Assembly: GCF_023721835.1 (NCBI RefSeq)
Contig: NZ_JAMKFE010000009.1
Location: forward strand, 62,001 to 126,000
From: Caldimonas mangrovi
GTDB taxonomy: Bacteria; Pseudomonadota; Gammaproteobacteria; Burkholderiales; Burkholderiaceae_C
Length of the DNA stretch: 64,000 nucleotides
Direction: 5' to 3'
Shown here: positions 28,948 to 38,346 of the stretch, piece after piece
Position numbering within the stretch: position 1 is the first letter of the stretch
How the letters are laid out: every line of letters begins with the position of its first letter
Program-made: the position numbers and the translations under genes
Notes under the pieces: model-generated
Database searches by the model: none
What the model was told of the DNA's origin: nothing
Seen by the model: only the letters and a program-made list of their open reading frames with translations

Positions 28948-30018
28948 ATGGCGCGTTCCTTTCTGCCTTCCGTCACACCTCCGCTACGCCGCCGCACCGT
29001 GCTGCGGGCGCTGGGGGCGGCTGCCTGGGTGGGCGGTGCGCCGCTGGCACTGCGTGCGCAGCCCGAACTCGCGCGGGTGCGAGTTGCCATGGGGCGCGAA
29101 GAGTCGCTGTGCCACCTGCCGCTGGTCGTCGCCCAGCAGCTGGGCTACTTTCGCGGCGAAGGGCTGGACGTGCAACTGGTCGAGCTGGCGGGGGGCGAAC
29201 AAGCGCTGGACGCCGTGAAGGCTGCGCAGGTAGAGGCGGTATCGGGTTCCTATCTCTCGGTGTTGCACCAGCAGTTGCGGGGGCAGGCGTTGCAGCTGAT
29301 CGTGCTGCAGGGGCGTGCGCCGCAGGTGTCGCTCGGTGTGTCGCTGCGGCAGTTGCCGGGCTATCGCGAGTTGCCAGACCTGCGCGGCAAGCGCATCGGC
29401 ATGTCGTCGACCGGCGCCATGAGCGACGTGTTGGCAAGGGTGATGCTGTCGAAGGCGGCGATCCGGCCCGCCGACGTGCACTGGGTCCCGCTCGGCTCGG
29501 TGCGGCGTGCGGTGCTGGCCTTGCGCTCCGGCGAGGTGGATGCGCTGAGCCATGTCGACCCCGGCATGACGCAGCTGGAGCAGAAGGGGGAGTTACGCAC
29601 GATCGCCGATCCGCGCACGCTGAAGGGCTCGCAGGAAGTGTTCGGCGGCCCGCTACCCGGTACCTGCCTGTTCGCGCCGCAGCGCTTTGTCGCGCGCCAT
29701 CCGCAGACCTGCCAGGCGCTGGTGAACGGCATCGCGCGCGGCCTCAAGTGGCTGCAGACGGCGCAACCGCAGGACATCATCATGACGGTGCCCGAAACCC
29801 ACATGATGGGCGACAGGGCACTGTATCTGGCCTCGTTCTACCGGCTGCGCGAGTCCTATTCTCCTGATGGCCTGCTCGGCGAAGACGCGGTGCAAACAGC
29901 CTGGAGTGTCGCGAGCCGCCTGGGGGACGTTCGCGAGGCCGACGCGCAAGCGGTGCTCGAGCGCAGCTACACCAACGAGTTCGCGCAAAAGGCGCGCCTC
30001 AAGCTCAGCAAGGCCTGA
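28948..30018 (+). CDS. ABC substrate-binding protein, NrtA/SsuA/TauA-like
   Basis: This 356-residue exported protein has a Tat-like signal (RRRTVLRALGAAAW) and a periplasmic binding fold with the NMT1/SsuA pattern: RVAMGREESLCHLPLVVAQQ, then LGYFRGEGLDVQLVELAGGEQ, then KGKRIGMSSTGAMSDV-like text (here RGKRIGMSSTG). Relatives bind sulfonates, nitrate, taurine or pyrimidine precursors. No permease or ATPase gene is adjacent, so it is an orphan receptor or works with a transporter elsewhere. ATG at 28948 is preferred to a TTG at 28912. Confidence 0.8.
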   Translation: MARSFLPSVTPPLRRRTVLRALGAAAWVGGAPLALRAQPELARVRVAMGREESLCHLPLVVAQQLGYFRGEGLDVQLVELAGGEQALDAVKAAQVEAVSGSYLSVLHQQLRGQALQLIVLQGRAPQVSLGVSLRQLPGYRELPDLRGKRIGMSSTGAMSDVLARVMLSKAAIRPADVHWVPLGSVRRAVLALRSGEVDALSHVDPGMTQLEQKGELRTIADPRTLKGSQEVFGGPLPGTCLFAPQRFVARHPQTCQALVNGIARGLKWLQTAQPQDIIMTVPETHMMGDRALYLASFYRLRESYSPDGLLGEDAVQTAWSVASRLGDVREADAQAVLERSYTNEFAQKARLKLSKA

Positions 30019-30033
30019 TGCGCCGCGCTGGCT

Positions 30034-31716
30034 TCAATTCTGGGTCTTCGCGACGTTGACCCGTGTCTTCGCCGCTGCGCGCTTGGTCGAGTCCTTGCCG
30101 TTGTGACGCGAGGCTGTGCGGGTGCCGGCTTTCTTCTTCGATGCGGTGCGTGTCGACCCCTTGGCGTTCTTGCCGCCCGATTTCGCGACCGCGGTCGAGC
30201 GTTTGCCCTTGACGGCACGGTAGACCACGACCCGCTGTCCGGACGCGAAGCGCGCTGACGGGCTCACGCCGTTCCACAGGGCCAGGTCGGCAGCGCGCAC
30301 GCCTATACGTCGCGCCAGCGAGGTGACGCTCTCGCGTGAACGCGCACGCACGACGACACGGCGCCCGGCCGAGGCTTCTGGCGCAAGCGACATGACCGCG
30401 TTGTCCGCCACCTCGGCGGAGACGTCCTGCGCATGCTGGGTCTCGCTGCGCGGCACGAGCAACGTCGAGCCGGCGCGGATCAGCATGCGCGGCGGAATCT
30501 TGTTGACCTCGCGCAGTTCGCTCTCGGTCATGCCCACACGCTCGGCCGCATCGGCTGCCTTCATCGTCGACGGCACGACCCAGGCCGTCCAACTCGCCAG
30601 CGGGCCCTGGTGATCGCCCAGATTGCGGATGAAGCGGCGCGCGTTGTCGTAGGGCAGCAGGATCTGCGGCGTGCCGGCTGCGAGGATCACCGGCTTGTTC
30701 ATCTGCGGATTCAGTGCACGGAATTCGTCCTTGTGCAGCCCGGCAAGCTCGACCGCAACGTCGACGTCCATGTCGCGCTGGATCGCGACCGTCAGGAAGT
30801 AGGGGTGGTTCTCGATCGCGCTCAGCGACAGGCCAAAGGATTCGGGATTGCCGACGATGTTCTTGACCGCCTGCAGCTTGGGCACGTAGTAGCGGGTTTC
30901 AGCGGGCATGCGCAGGCTGGCGTAGTCGGTCGGCCGGCCGGCTTTCTTGTTGCGCGCGATGGCGCGCTGCACGCTGCCTTCTCCCCAGTTGTAGGCGGCC
31001 AGTGCGAGGTGCCAGTCGCCGAACATGCCGTACAGCTTGCCGAGATAGTCGAGCGCGGCACGCGTCGACGCCAGCACGTCGCGGCGCTCGTCGCGGAAGA
31101 TGTTCTGGGTCAGGTCGAAATGCTTGCCGGTCGACGGAATGAACTGCCACATGCCCGATGCTTTGGCCACCGACATGGCTTGCGGGTTGAAGGCACTCTC
31201 GATGAAAGGCAGCAGCGCCAGTTCGGTCGGCATGCCGCGGTACTCGACTTCCTCGACGATGTGGAACAGGTACCGGCTCGCGCGCTCGGTCATGCGCTGC
31301 ATGTAGTCGGGCCGCGATGCGTAGTACTGCTCACGGTTGCGCACCAGGTCACCTTCGAGATCGGGCATCGCGAAGCCGCGGCGAATGCGGTCCCAGAGGT
31401 CGCTTTGCGCGATCTGCTCGGACTCGGGCGTTTGCAGCGGGCTGGTCGCGGACGCGGGCGTCGCCTCCGGGTCGGCCACGATGACCGCCGCATCGGCAGC
31501 ACCGGCCGGCGCCGATGCGGCGGGTTCGAGCGCCTTCAGCGCAGCTTCGCTGGGCTTGCTGGTGAGTTCGGGCTGGGCGGCGGCCGGTGCAGAGGCCGCC
31601 GCGTGGGGGCCGGGCGCCGGGGCGTCAGTGGGGCCGGGGGCGGTGGCGCAGCCGGCGGCGAGGAGGGCGGCTGCAAGGCCGAAGGCCGCGCTCAAGCGCA
31701 TCAGCGGGTGCTTCAT
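30034..31716 (-). CDS. mltD: Membrane-bound lytic murein transglycosylase D with LysM repeats
   Basis: The 560-residue lipoprotein (lipobox LAAGC at about residue 22) cleaves peptidoglycan glycan strands. A low-complexity Ala/Pro linker follows the signal. The SLT domain contains the catalytic glutamate in LLPFIESAFNPQA, then KASGMWQFIPSTGK and LALAAYNWGEG. Three LysM-like segments follow (about 350-500). The last 55 or so residues are an unusual Lys/Arg/Ser/Thr-rich tail. The start overlaps the gloB stop by four bases (ATGA), so translation is coupled. The gloB/mltD neighbourhood is shared with E. coli. Confidence 0.93.
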   Translation of the reverse strand: MKHPLMRLSAAFGLAAALLAAGCATAPGPTDAPAPGPHAAASAPAAAQPELTSKPSEAALKALEPAASAPAGAADAAVIVADPEATPASATSPLQTPESEQIAQSDLWDRIRRGFAMPDLEGDLVRNREQYYASRPDYMQRMTERASRYLFHIVEEVEYRGMPTELALLPFIESAFNPQAMSVAKASGMWQFIPSTGKHFDLTQNIFRDERRDVLASTRAALDYLGKLYGMFGDWHLALAAYNWGEGSVQRAIARNKKAGRPTDYASLRMPAETRYYVPKLQAVKNIVGNPESFGLSLSAIENHPYFLTVAIQRDMDVDVAVELAGLHKDEFRALNPQMNKPVILAAGTPQILLPYDNARRFIRNLGDHQGPLASWTAWVVPSTMKAADAAERVGMTESELREVNKIPPRMLIRAGSTLLVPRSETQHAQDVSAEVADNAVMSLAPEASAGRRVVVRARSRESVTSLARRIGVRAADLALWNGVSPSARFASGQRVVVYRAVKGKRSTAVAKSGGKNAKGSTRTASKKKAGTRTASRHNGKDSTKRAAAKTRVNVAKTQN

Positions 31717-32483
31717 CGGAATTCGTTCTTCCATTGTCTGAGGGCGGCCAGCACCGAAACGGGGTGGTCGACGGGGGCGCCGCGGGAGCGCATCTGTGCG
31801 ATGACCGCGGGCTGGTCGCACCGCATGAAGGGGTTGATCCGCGACTCGAGGCCGACAGAACTGGGCAGCGTCGGCTCGCCGCGAGTGCGCACGGCCTCGC
31901 AATGCGCGACGTGGCGGGCGATGTCGGCATTGCCGGGCTCCACCGCCTGGGCGAAGCGCAGGTTGCTCAGCGTGTATTCGTGGGCGCAGCACACCCGCGT
32001 GGCGGGTGGCAGCGACGCGAGCTTGGCGAGCGAGGCATGCATCTGCGCCGGTGTGCCTTCGAACAGGCGGCCGCAGCCGGCCGAGAACAGCGTGTCGCCA
32101 CAGAACAGCACCGGCACGCCGTCGAGGTCGTCGCACCAGTAGGCGATGTGCCCGGCGGTGTGGCCCGGCACATCGATGACGCGAAAGTGCAGGCCGTTCC
32201 AGACGGCTTCGTCGCCTTCGTTCAGCGGCACGCAGGGGCCCGGGATGTTTTCGTGCGCCGGCCCGTAGACACAGCCTTCCAGCAGGCTGTGCAGCTCGAC
32301 CAGGCCGCCGACATGGTCGCCGTGGTGGTGGGTCACTAGAATGCCCGTCAACCGGAGGCCTTGTGTTCGCAGGGCGTCCGCCACTGGCGTCGCTTCACCC
32401 GGATCGACGACGAGGGCCTGGCGGCCGTCGTGAATCATCCAGATGTAGTTGTCGGTAAAGGCGGGCAGGGCAACCAGTTTCAT
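31713..32483 (-). CDS. gloB: Hydroxyacylglutathione hydrolase (glyoxalase II)
   Basis: This metallo-beta-lactamase fold enzyme hydrolyses S-lactoylglutathione to lactate in methylglyoxal detoxification. The 256-residue protein starts MKLVALPAFTDNYIW and has the metal motif THHHGDHVGG, the ligands in VPGHTAGHI and FCGDTLFSAGCGR, and CAHEYTLSNLRFA in the substrate-binding region. Its start codon overlaps, on the opposite strand, the start codon of the divergent methyltransferase gene. Confidence 0.96.
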   Translation of the reverse strand: MKLVALPAFTDNYIWMIHDGRQALVVDPGEATPVADALRTQGLRLTGILVTHHHGDHVGGLVELHSLLEGCVYGPAHENIPGPCVPLNEGDEAVWNGLHFRVIDVPGHTAGHIAYWCDDLDGVPVLFCGDTLFSAGCGRLFEGTPAQMHASLAKLASLPPATRVCCAHEYTLSNLRFAQAVEPGNADIARHVAHCEAVRTRGEPTLPSSVGLESRINPFMRCDQPAVIAQMRSRGAPVDHPVSVLAALRQWKNEFR

Positions 32484-33312
32484 GACGCAAAGCGCGCAAA
32501 TTATAGGTTTGGATGAGTGGTTGCTCACGCCGACAGGCCGGTACTTGTTGGCGTGGGAGCAACAACAAATCGATCTGGCGGTCGGCGACCTGTTCGGCTT
32601 CCATGCGGTGCAGCTCGGCTTGCCGCAGATGGAGGGGCTGGCACAGAACCGCATGCCGCATCGCTGGGTGGCGCTCGACCGGCCGTTTGCGCCTCCTGCT
32701 GCCCCCGACAATGCCACACAAGGGCCGCCTGCTGCGGCGGTGATTCCCCGGGCCTTGCTGACGGATTTCGACGCGCTGCCCTTCGAGACGCAGAGCCTGG
32801 ACCTCGTCGTGCTGCCGCACACGCTGGAACTGGCCCGCGACCCGCACCAGGCGTTGCGTGAGGTCGAGCGGGTGCTGGTGCCTGACGGCCGCGTGGTGGT
32901 CGTCGGTCTGAACCCGGCCAGCCTCTGGTGGCTGCAGCAGCGCGTGTCGGGGCTGTGCATGCACTTGGGGTTCGGGCGCGGCGTGTTGCCGGACACCGGC
33001 GATCCGATCGGGTACTGGCGTCTGCGCGACTGGTTGCGGTTGCTCAGTTTCGACATCGAGCACGGCCGGTTCGGGTGCTACAGGCCCGCGGCGCGCACCG
33101 AGCTGTGGCTGGACCGTTTCCGCTGGATCGAACCGTGGGGTGACCGCTGGTGGCCGGTACTCGGTGCCGTCTACATCCTGGTGGCGGTCAAGCGCGTGCG
33201 CGGGATGCGGCTGATCGGCCCCGCCTGGAAGCGCCAGAAGCCCAAGGCAGCGCCGGCCGTCGCGGCGTCGCGCAAGCAGCGGCTGCACAAGCAGGACGGC
33301 AACGGCGCCTGA
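32482..33312 (+). CDS. Class I SAM-dependent methyltransferase, YafS-like
   Basis: The 276-residue protein contains a methyltransferase core with QSLDLVVLPHTLELARDPHQ (motif II/post-II region), REVERVLVPDGRVVVVGLNP and an N terminus GRYLLAWEQQQ typical of the group neighbouring gloB and rnhA in many proteobacteria. E. coli has the equivalent YafS between gloB and rnhA. The substrate is unknown. The basic C-terminal tail is probably flexible. The ATG at 32482 lies within CATG, which also serves as the gloB start on the other strand. Confidence 0.85.
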   Translation: MTQSAQIIGLDEWLLTPTGRYLLAWEQQQIDLAVGDLFGFHAVQLGLPQMEGLAQNRMPHRWVALDRPFAPPAAPDNATQGPPAAAVIPRALLTDFDALPFETQSLDLVVLPHTLELARDPHQALREVERVLVPDGRVVVVGLNPASLWWLQQRVSGLCMHLGFGRGVLPDTGDPIGYWRLRDWLRLLSFDIEHGRFGCYRPAARTELWLDRFRWIEPWGDRWWPVLGAVYILVAVKRVRGMRLIGPAWKRQKPKAAPAVAASRKQRLHKQDGNGA

Positions 33313-33363
33313 GGGCGTGGCCGCCTCTCGTTTTTCATCTACTTCTTCACATCTTCGACATTC

Positions 33364-33816
33364 ATGGCCACAGGCATTTCACGTCCCAAGGTGGTGATCT
33401 ATACCGACGGCGCCTGCAAGGGCAATCCGGGACCGGGCGGCTGGGGCGTATGGCTGCGCTCCGGCGAGCACGAGAAGGAATTGTTCGGCGGCGAGGCCAC
33501 CACCACGAACAACCGAATGGAGCTGACCGCGGTGATCGAGGCCCTGTCCAGCCTGAAACGTACCTGCGACGTCGAGGTCTACACCGACAGCGAATACGTG
33601 CGCAAGGGCATCACCGAATGGATCCACGGCTGGAAGACCCGCGGCTGGAAGACGGCCGACAAGAAGCCGGTCAAGAACGCCGAGTTGTGGCAACGGCTGG
33701 AGGCGCTGGCCTCGCTGCACCACGTGCGCTGGCACTGGGTGAAGGGCCACGCCGGCGACCCCGGCAACGAACGGGCCGACGCGCTGGCCAACCGCGGGGT
33801 TGCAAGCGTCAGCTGA
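33364..33816 (+). CDS. rnhA: Ribonuclease HI
   Basis: RNase HI removes RNA from RNA-DNA hybrids. The 150-residue protein has all catalytic acids: Asp in [18 protein letters not shown], Glu in [15 protein letters not shown], Asp in [12 protein letters not shown] and Asp in [11 protein letters not shown]. It also has the basic handle segment with [16 protein letters not shown]. The length equals E. coli RnhA. It follows the YafS-like gene, but dnaQ, the usual next gene in E. coli, is replaced here by an RND efflux operon. Confidence 0.97.
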   Translation: MATGISRPKVVIYTDGACKGNPGPGGWGVWLRSGEHEKELFGGEATTTNNRMELTAVIEALSSLKRTCDVEVYTDSEYVRKGITEWIHGWKTRGWKTADKKPVKNAELWQRLEALASLHHVRWHWVKGHAGDPGNERADALANRGVASVS

Positions 33817-33921
33817 AGCTCCGCGCCATCGGGTCGATGTCGATGGGCGTGTGAAGAAATGTGAATTGCGTGGAAGCGCTTGACGTTACATTGACTGCTG
33901 GACTCCACGACCGATACACAC

Positions 33922-35166
33922 ATGAAGCAGTTGCATGCCGCGGTGGCCGTTGTCGGTATCGCAGTCGCCAGCCTGGCCGCGTACTGGTACCAGCACAAAG
34001 GCGCCGGTTCGTCTCCGCAGGCTGCCTCGACGCCTGCGCCCTCGCGTGCAGCAGCGCCTGCGGGCCGCGCCGGCCCGGCGGGCACGGTCGCGGTGGAAGT
34101 CGGCAAGGTCGAGACCACGGCGCTCACCGACGAGGCGCAGGCCGTCGGTACCCTGCGCTCCCGTCAAGGGGTGGTTGTCCGTCCCGAAGTGGCCGGCCGC
34201 ATCGCGGCGCTCGGTTTCCGGGACGGCCAGCAGGTGCGCAAAGGCCAGTTGCTGGTGCAACTGGACGACACGCTGGTGGCCGCGCAGGTGAAGCAGGCGC
34301 AGGCCGAGGTGAGCATTGCGCGGGCCAACGACCAGCGCAACCGCGAGCTGCTGGCCGAAAACTTCGTCAGCCAGGCGGCGGTCGACCAGACCGCCGCCAA
34401 CCTGCAGGTGGCCGAAGCCCAACTTGCGCTGGCGCGAGCCCAGCTGGAACGCATGAAGATCGTCGCGCCCTTCAATGGCACGGCGGGCATACGCCTCGTC
34501 AACGTCGGTGACTATCTGGCCGCTGGTGCCGACATCGTCAACCTCGAGGACCTGAGTCGGGTCTACGTCGACTTCCGGCTGCCCGAGCGCTATCTGCCGC
34601 AGCTGCGCATCGGCCAGTCGGTGCAAGTCACGCTCGATGCGCTGCCCCAGCGCCGCTTTCAGGGTCGCATCGAAGCCATGGACCCGCTGGTCGACGCGTC
34701 CGGCCGCTCGGTGCTGGTGCGCGCCTCGCTCGACAATCCGGACGGCATGTTGCGGCCTGGCATGTTTGCGCGCGTCGATACCGTGCTGTCGACCCGCGCC
34801 AAGGCGCTGGTGGTGCCCGAGGAAGCGGTGCTGCCGGACGCGGGCAAGCAGTACGTGATCAAGGTGGTGCCGGTGCAGGACGCGCAAGGACAGCCAGCGC
34901 GGGTGTCCCAGCGCAGCGAGGTGCAGACCGGCGCACGGCGGCAGGGCCGGGTCGAGATCCTGAAAGGGGTCGAGGCCGGCGACGTGGTCGTCACCGCGGG
35001 TCACCAGCGGGTAGCCCGTGACGGCACGATGCTGCAAGTCGTCGACCTGGGCGGTGCAAGTGCCGCAAGCGAGGTCACTCCGGCCGCGTCTGGGCCTGCT
35101 GCCTCGGCTCCCGCGGGTGCGCCGGCCGATGCTCGCGTCGCGGCTCGCCAGATCGGCACGCGCTGA
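33922..35166 (+). CDS. RND efflux periplasmic adaptor (membrane fusion protein)
   Basis: This 414-residue protein is the adaptor that links an inner-membrane RND pump to an outer-membrane channel. It has an N-terminal signal/anchor helix, a lipoyl-like half (VRPEVAGRIAALGFRDGQQVRKGQLLVQLDD), a short alpha hairpin (AEVSIARANDQRNRELL), a second lipoyl half (ERMKIVAPFNGTAGIRLVNVGDYL) and beta-barrel domains, then an Ala/Pro-rich tail. It lies 23 bases ahead of the pump gene. No outer-membrane factor gene is next to the pair, so a TolC-like channel must be supplied elsewhere. Confidence 0.93.
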   Translation: MKQLHAAVAVVGIAVASLAAYWYQHKGAGSSPQAASTPAPSRAAAPAGRAGPAGTVAVEVGKVETTALTDEAQAVGTLRSRQGVVVRPEVAGRIAALGFRDGQQVRKGQLLVQLDDTLVAAQVKQAQAEVSIARANDQRNRELLAENFVSQAAVDQTAANLQVAEAQLALARAQLERMKIVAPFNGTAGIRLVNVGDYLAAGADIVNLEDLSRVYVDFRLPERYLPQLRIGQSVQVTLDALPQRRFQGRIEAMDPLVDASGRSVLVRASLDNPDGMLRPGMFARVDTVLSTRAKALVVPEEAVLPDAGKQYVIKVVPVQDAQGQPARVSQRSEVQTGARRQGRVEILKGVEAGDVVVTAGHQRVARDGTMLQVVDLGGASAASEVTPAASGPAASAPAGAPADARVAARQIGTR

Positions 35167-35189
35167 GCAGGTGCTCGAAGGGAAGCGCA

Positions 35190-38100
35190 ATGCAACTGCC
35201 CGAGACCTCCGTCCGCCGCCCGGTCTTCGCGACCGTGTTGTCCTTGCTGCTGGTGCTGATCGGTCTGGTGAGCTTCACGCGGCTGCAAGTGCGCGAGTAT
35301 CCGCGCATCGACGAGCCGGTGGTGACCGTCAGCACGACGCTGGCGGGCGCGTCCTCCGAGGTGATCGAATCGCAAATCACCAAGCCGCTGGAAGACTCCA
35401 TCGCTGGCATCGACGGCGTCGACATCATCACGTCGATCTCGCGCCAGGAGCGCAGCCAGATCTCGGTGCGCTTCAAGCTCGAGAAGAACCCCGACGACGC
35501 GGCTGCCGACGTGCGCGACCGCGTCTCGCGCGTGCGCGGGCGGCTGCCCGAAGAGGCCGAGGAGCCGGTGATCTCCAAGGTCGAGGCCGACGCCTCGCCG
35601 ACCATCTGGCTGGCCTTCACGAACACCTCCGCCGACATCACGCCACTGGACATCACCGACATCGCCAACCGCATCATCAAGCCGCGGCTGCAGACGGTGC
35701 CAGGCGTGGCCGACGTGCTGGTGCGAGGAGAGCGGGTCTTCGCGATGCGGGTCTGGCTCGACCCGGACCAGCTCGCGGCCTACCAGGTGACGGTACAAGA
35801 CGTCGAAGACGCGCTGCGCAAGCAGAACCTCGAGATACCGGCGGGGCGCATCGAGGGCCAGGCGCGCGAGTTCAGCGTCACCGCGCAGACCAACCTGTAT
35901 ACGCCGGCGCAGTTTGAAGACGTCGCGCTGCGCCAGGTCAATGGCTACACGGTGCGGCTGCGCGACGTCGCGCGTGTCGAGCAGGCGCCGGCCAGCGAGC
36001 GTTCGAGCACGCGGCTCAACGGCACGCGTTCTGTATCGCTCGGAGTGGTCCGTCAGGCCACGGCCAACCCGCTGGAAGTGTCGGCCGGCGTGCAGGCCAT
36101 GATGCCGCGCATCCAGGAGGAACTGCCGCCCGGCATGAAGGTACAGGTCGCGAACGACAACTCGGTGTTCATCGACCGCTCGGTCAAGTCGGTCTATTCG
36201 ACGATCACCGAGGCCGTGGTGCTGGTTGCGCTGGTGGTGTTCGTGTTCCTGCGCACGCTGCGCGCGTCCATCATCCCGCTGGTCACGATCCCGGTCAGCC
36301 TGATCGGTGCGTTTGCGCTCATGTCGGTGGCCGGCTTCACGATCAACACGCTGACGCTGCTGGCACTGGTGCTGGCGATCGGCCTGGTGGTCGACGACGC
36401 GATCGTCGTGCTGGAGAACATCTACCGCCACATCGAAGAGGGCATGACGCCGTTCGCGGCGGCGATACGCGGCTCGCGTGAGATCGGCTTTGCCGTTGTC
36501 GCCATGACGCTGACGCTGGTGGCCGTGTACGCGCCGCTGGCCTTCACGCCCGGGCGCACCGGCCGGCTGTTCGTCGAGTTCGCGTTGACCCTGGCCGGCG
36601 CCGTGCTGGTGTCGGGCTTCGTCGCGCTGACCTTGTCGCCGATGATGTGCTCCAAGCTGCTGCGCCACAACCCGAAGCCGACTCGCTTCGACCGCGGCAT
36701 GGAGCGTGCGCTCGACAAACTGGTCGAAGCCTACGAGGCAGCACTCGGCTGGACGCTGGGCCGCCGCTGGTTGATCGTCGTGCTGATGCTGGCCAGCGGC
36801 GCGGGCAGCTGGTGGCTGTTCCAGAGCATGCGCAGCGAGCTGGCGCCGATGGAGGACCGCGGGGTCGTGCTGGTCAACGTGCGAGCGCCGGACGGCTCGA
36901 CGATCGGCTACACCGAGAAGTACATGCAGGAGATCGAGCGCATCGGCCTGCAGGTGCCGGAGTTCGATCGCGTGTTTGTCGTCGCGGGCAACCCGACAGT
37001 GACGCAGGGCATCTCCTTCCTGCGCACCCTCGACTGGGACGAGCGCGAACGCTCGACCGTCGAGCTGGCGCGCGATCTGCAGCCGAAGTTGTCGAAGCTG
37101 CCGGGTGTCAGCGCCTTCCCGATCACCCCGGCGTCGTTGGGCCAGGGATTCCGCGAGCGGTCGGTCAACTTCGTGATCCTCACCTCCGACAGCTACGCCA
37201 ATCTCGCCGAGGTGGCCGGGCGCTTCGTCGACGAGATGAATCGCCATGGTGGTTTCGTGCAGCCGGACACCGATCTGGAACTGAACAAGCCCGAGATCTA
37301 CATCGAGGTCGATCGCGAGCGCGCCGCCGACGCGAGCGTCGCGGTCGACCAGGTCGCGCGCACCATCGAGACCATGCTGGGCGGGCGTAACGTCACGCGT
37401 TACAAGCGCGACGCCGAGCAGTACGACGTGATCGTGCAGACCCAGGCGCGTGGACGCAGCCGCCCTGACGACATCGAGCGGTTGTTCGTGCGCGGGCGCG
37501 ATGAACGGATGATTCCGCTGTCGTCGCTGGTCAAGGTGCGTGAGGCGGTTGCACCCCGCGAGCTGAACCACTTCAACCAGCGGCGTTCGGTGTCGGTCAC
37601 TGCCAACCTGGCACCCGGCTTCGCGCTCGGCGAGGCGCTCGACTTTCTCGACGCCAAGGCGGCTGAATTGTTGCCGCAGGGATACTCGACCGAACTCAAC
37701 GGCGTGTCGCGTGAGTTCCGCTCTTCCAGCGGGGCGCTGGGCCTGGTGTTCGTGCTGGCGCTGCTGTTCATCTTCCTGGTGTTGTCGGCCCAGTTCGAGA
37801 GCTTCGTCGACCCGTTCGTGATCATGCTGTCGGTGCCGCTGTCCATGGTCGGTGCGTTGCTGGCGCTGAAGCTGGCAGGCGGCACGTTGAACGTCTACTC
37901 GCAGATCGGCCTGATCACGCTGGTCGGGCTGATCACCAAACACGGCATCCTGATCGTCGAGTTCGCGAACCAGCAGCGGCAGCAGGGCGAGGCGGTGCTG
38001 ATCGCGGTGAAGCACGCCGCCGCGCTGCGCCTGCGCCCCATCCTGATGACCACGGGCGCCATGGTGCTGGGCGCGCTGCCGCTGGCGCTGGCCGATGGTG

Positions 38101-38279
38101 CGGGCGCGGAGAGCCGGCAGCAGATCGGCTGGGTCATCGTCGGCGGCATGACGCTCGGCACGCTGCTGACGATCTTCGTGGTGCCCACGATGTACACGCT
38201 GTTCGCGCGCGGCAGTACGCCGGGGCCGATCACGACCCCGGTGCCGGCGCACGGGACGGATGTTTCAGCACCCTCCTGA
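35190..38279 (+). CDS. RND family efflux pump, HAE1/MexI type
   Basis: This 1029-residue inner-membrane proton-driven pump has twelve helices and two large periplasmic loops. The N terminus (PETSVRRPVFATVLSLLLVLIGL) and the first loop (YPRIDEPVVTVSTTLAGAS) are typical. The paired aspartates in GLVVDDAIVVLENIYRH form the proton relay in helix 4. It resembles the MexI/MdtB-like multidrug branch rather than heavy-metal CzcA pumps. The substrate cannot be predicted. It forms an operon with the adaptor upstream. Confidence 0.94.
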   Translation: MQLPETSVRRPVFATVLSLLLVLIGLVSFTRLQVREYPRIDEPVVTVSTTLAGASSEVIESQITKPLEDSIAGIDGVDIITSISRQERSQISVRFKLEKNPDDAAADVRDRVSRVRGRLPEEAEEPVISKVEADASPTIWLAFTNTSADITPLDITDIANRIIKPRLQTVPGVADVLVRGERVFAMRVWLDPDQLAAYQVTVQDVEDALRKQNLEIPAGRIEGQAREFSVTAQTNLYTPAQFEDVALRQVNGYTVRLRDVARVEQAPASERSSTRLNGTRSVSLGVVRQATANPLEVSAGVQAMMPRIQEELPPGMKVQVANDNSVFIDRSVKSVYSTITEAVVLVALVVFVFLRTLRASIIPLVTIPVSLIGAFALMSVAGFTINTLTLLALVLAIGLVVDDAIVVLENIYRHIEEGMTPFAAAIRGSREIGFAVVAMTLTLVAVYAPLAFTPGRTGRLFVEFALTLAGAVLVSGFVALTLSPMMCSKLLRHNPKPTRFDRGMERALDKLVEAYEAALGWTLGRRWLIVVLMLASGAGSWWLFQSMRSELAPMEDRGVVLVNVRAPDGSTIGYTEKYMQEIERIGLQVPEFDRVFVVAGNPTVTQGISFLRTLDWDERERSTVELARDLQPKLSKLPGVSAFPITPASLGQGFRERSVNFVILTSDSYANLAEVAGRFVDEMNRHGGFVQPDTDLELNKPEIYIEVDRERAADASVAVDQVARTIETMLGGRNVTRYKRDAEQYDVIVQTQARGRSRPDDIERLFVRGRDERMIPLSSLVKVREAVAPRELNHFNQRRSVSVTANLAPGFALGEALDFLDAKAAELLPQGYSTELNGVSREFRSSSGALGLVFVLALLFIFLVLSAQFESFVDPFVIMLSVPLSMVGALLALKLAGGTLNVYSQIGLITLVGLITKHGILIVEFANQQRQQGEAVLIAVKHAAALRLRPILMTTGAMVLGALPLALADGAGAESRQQIGWVIVGGMTLGTLLTIFVVPTMYTLFARGSTPGPITTPVPAHGTDVSAPS

Positions 38280-38346
38280 CAACTTTCTCAGGCGGTAGCG
38301 GCACGACCGTTGCTTCAAAGGCAATGACCGACGGCGTGCCCATCCC

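Noticed and set aside
33870-33905. Two TTGAC elements before the RND adaptor gene as a regulated promoter
   Set aside because: No matching -10 element at an acceptable spacing could be identified, so no promoter is claimed.
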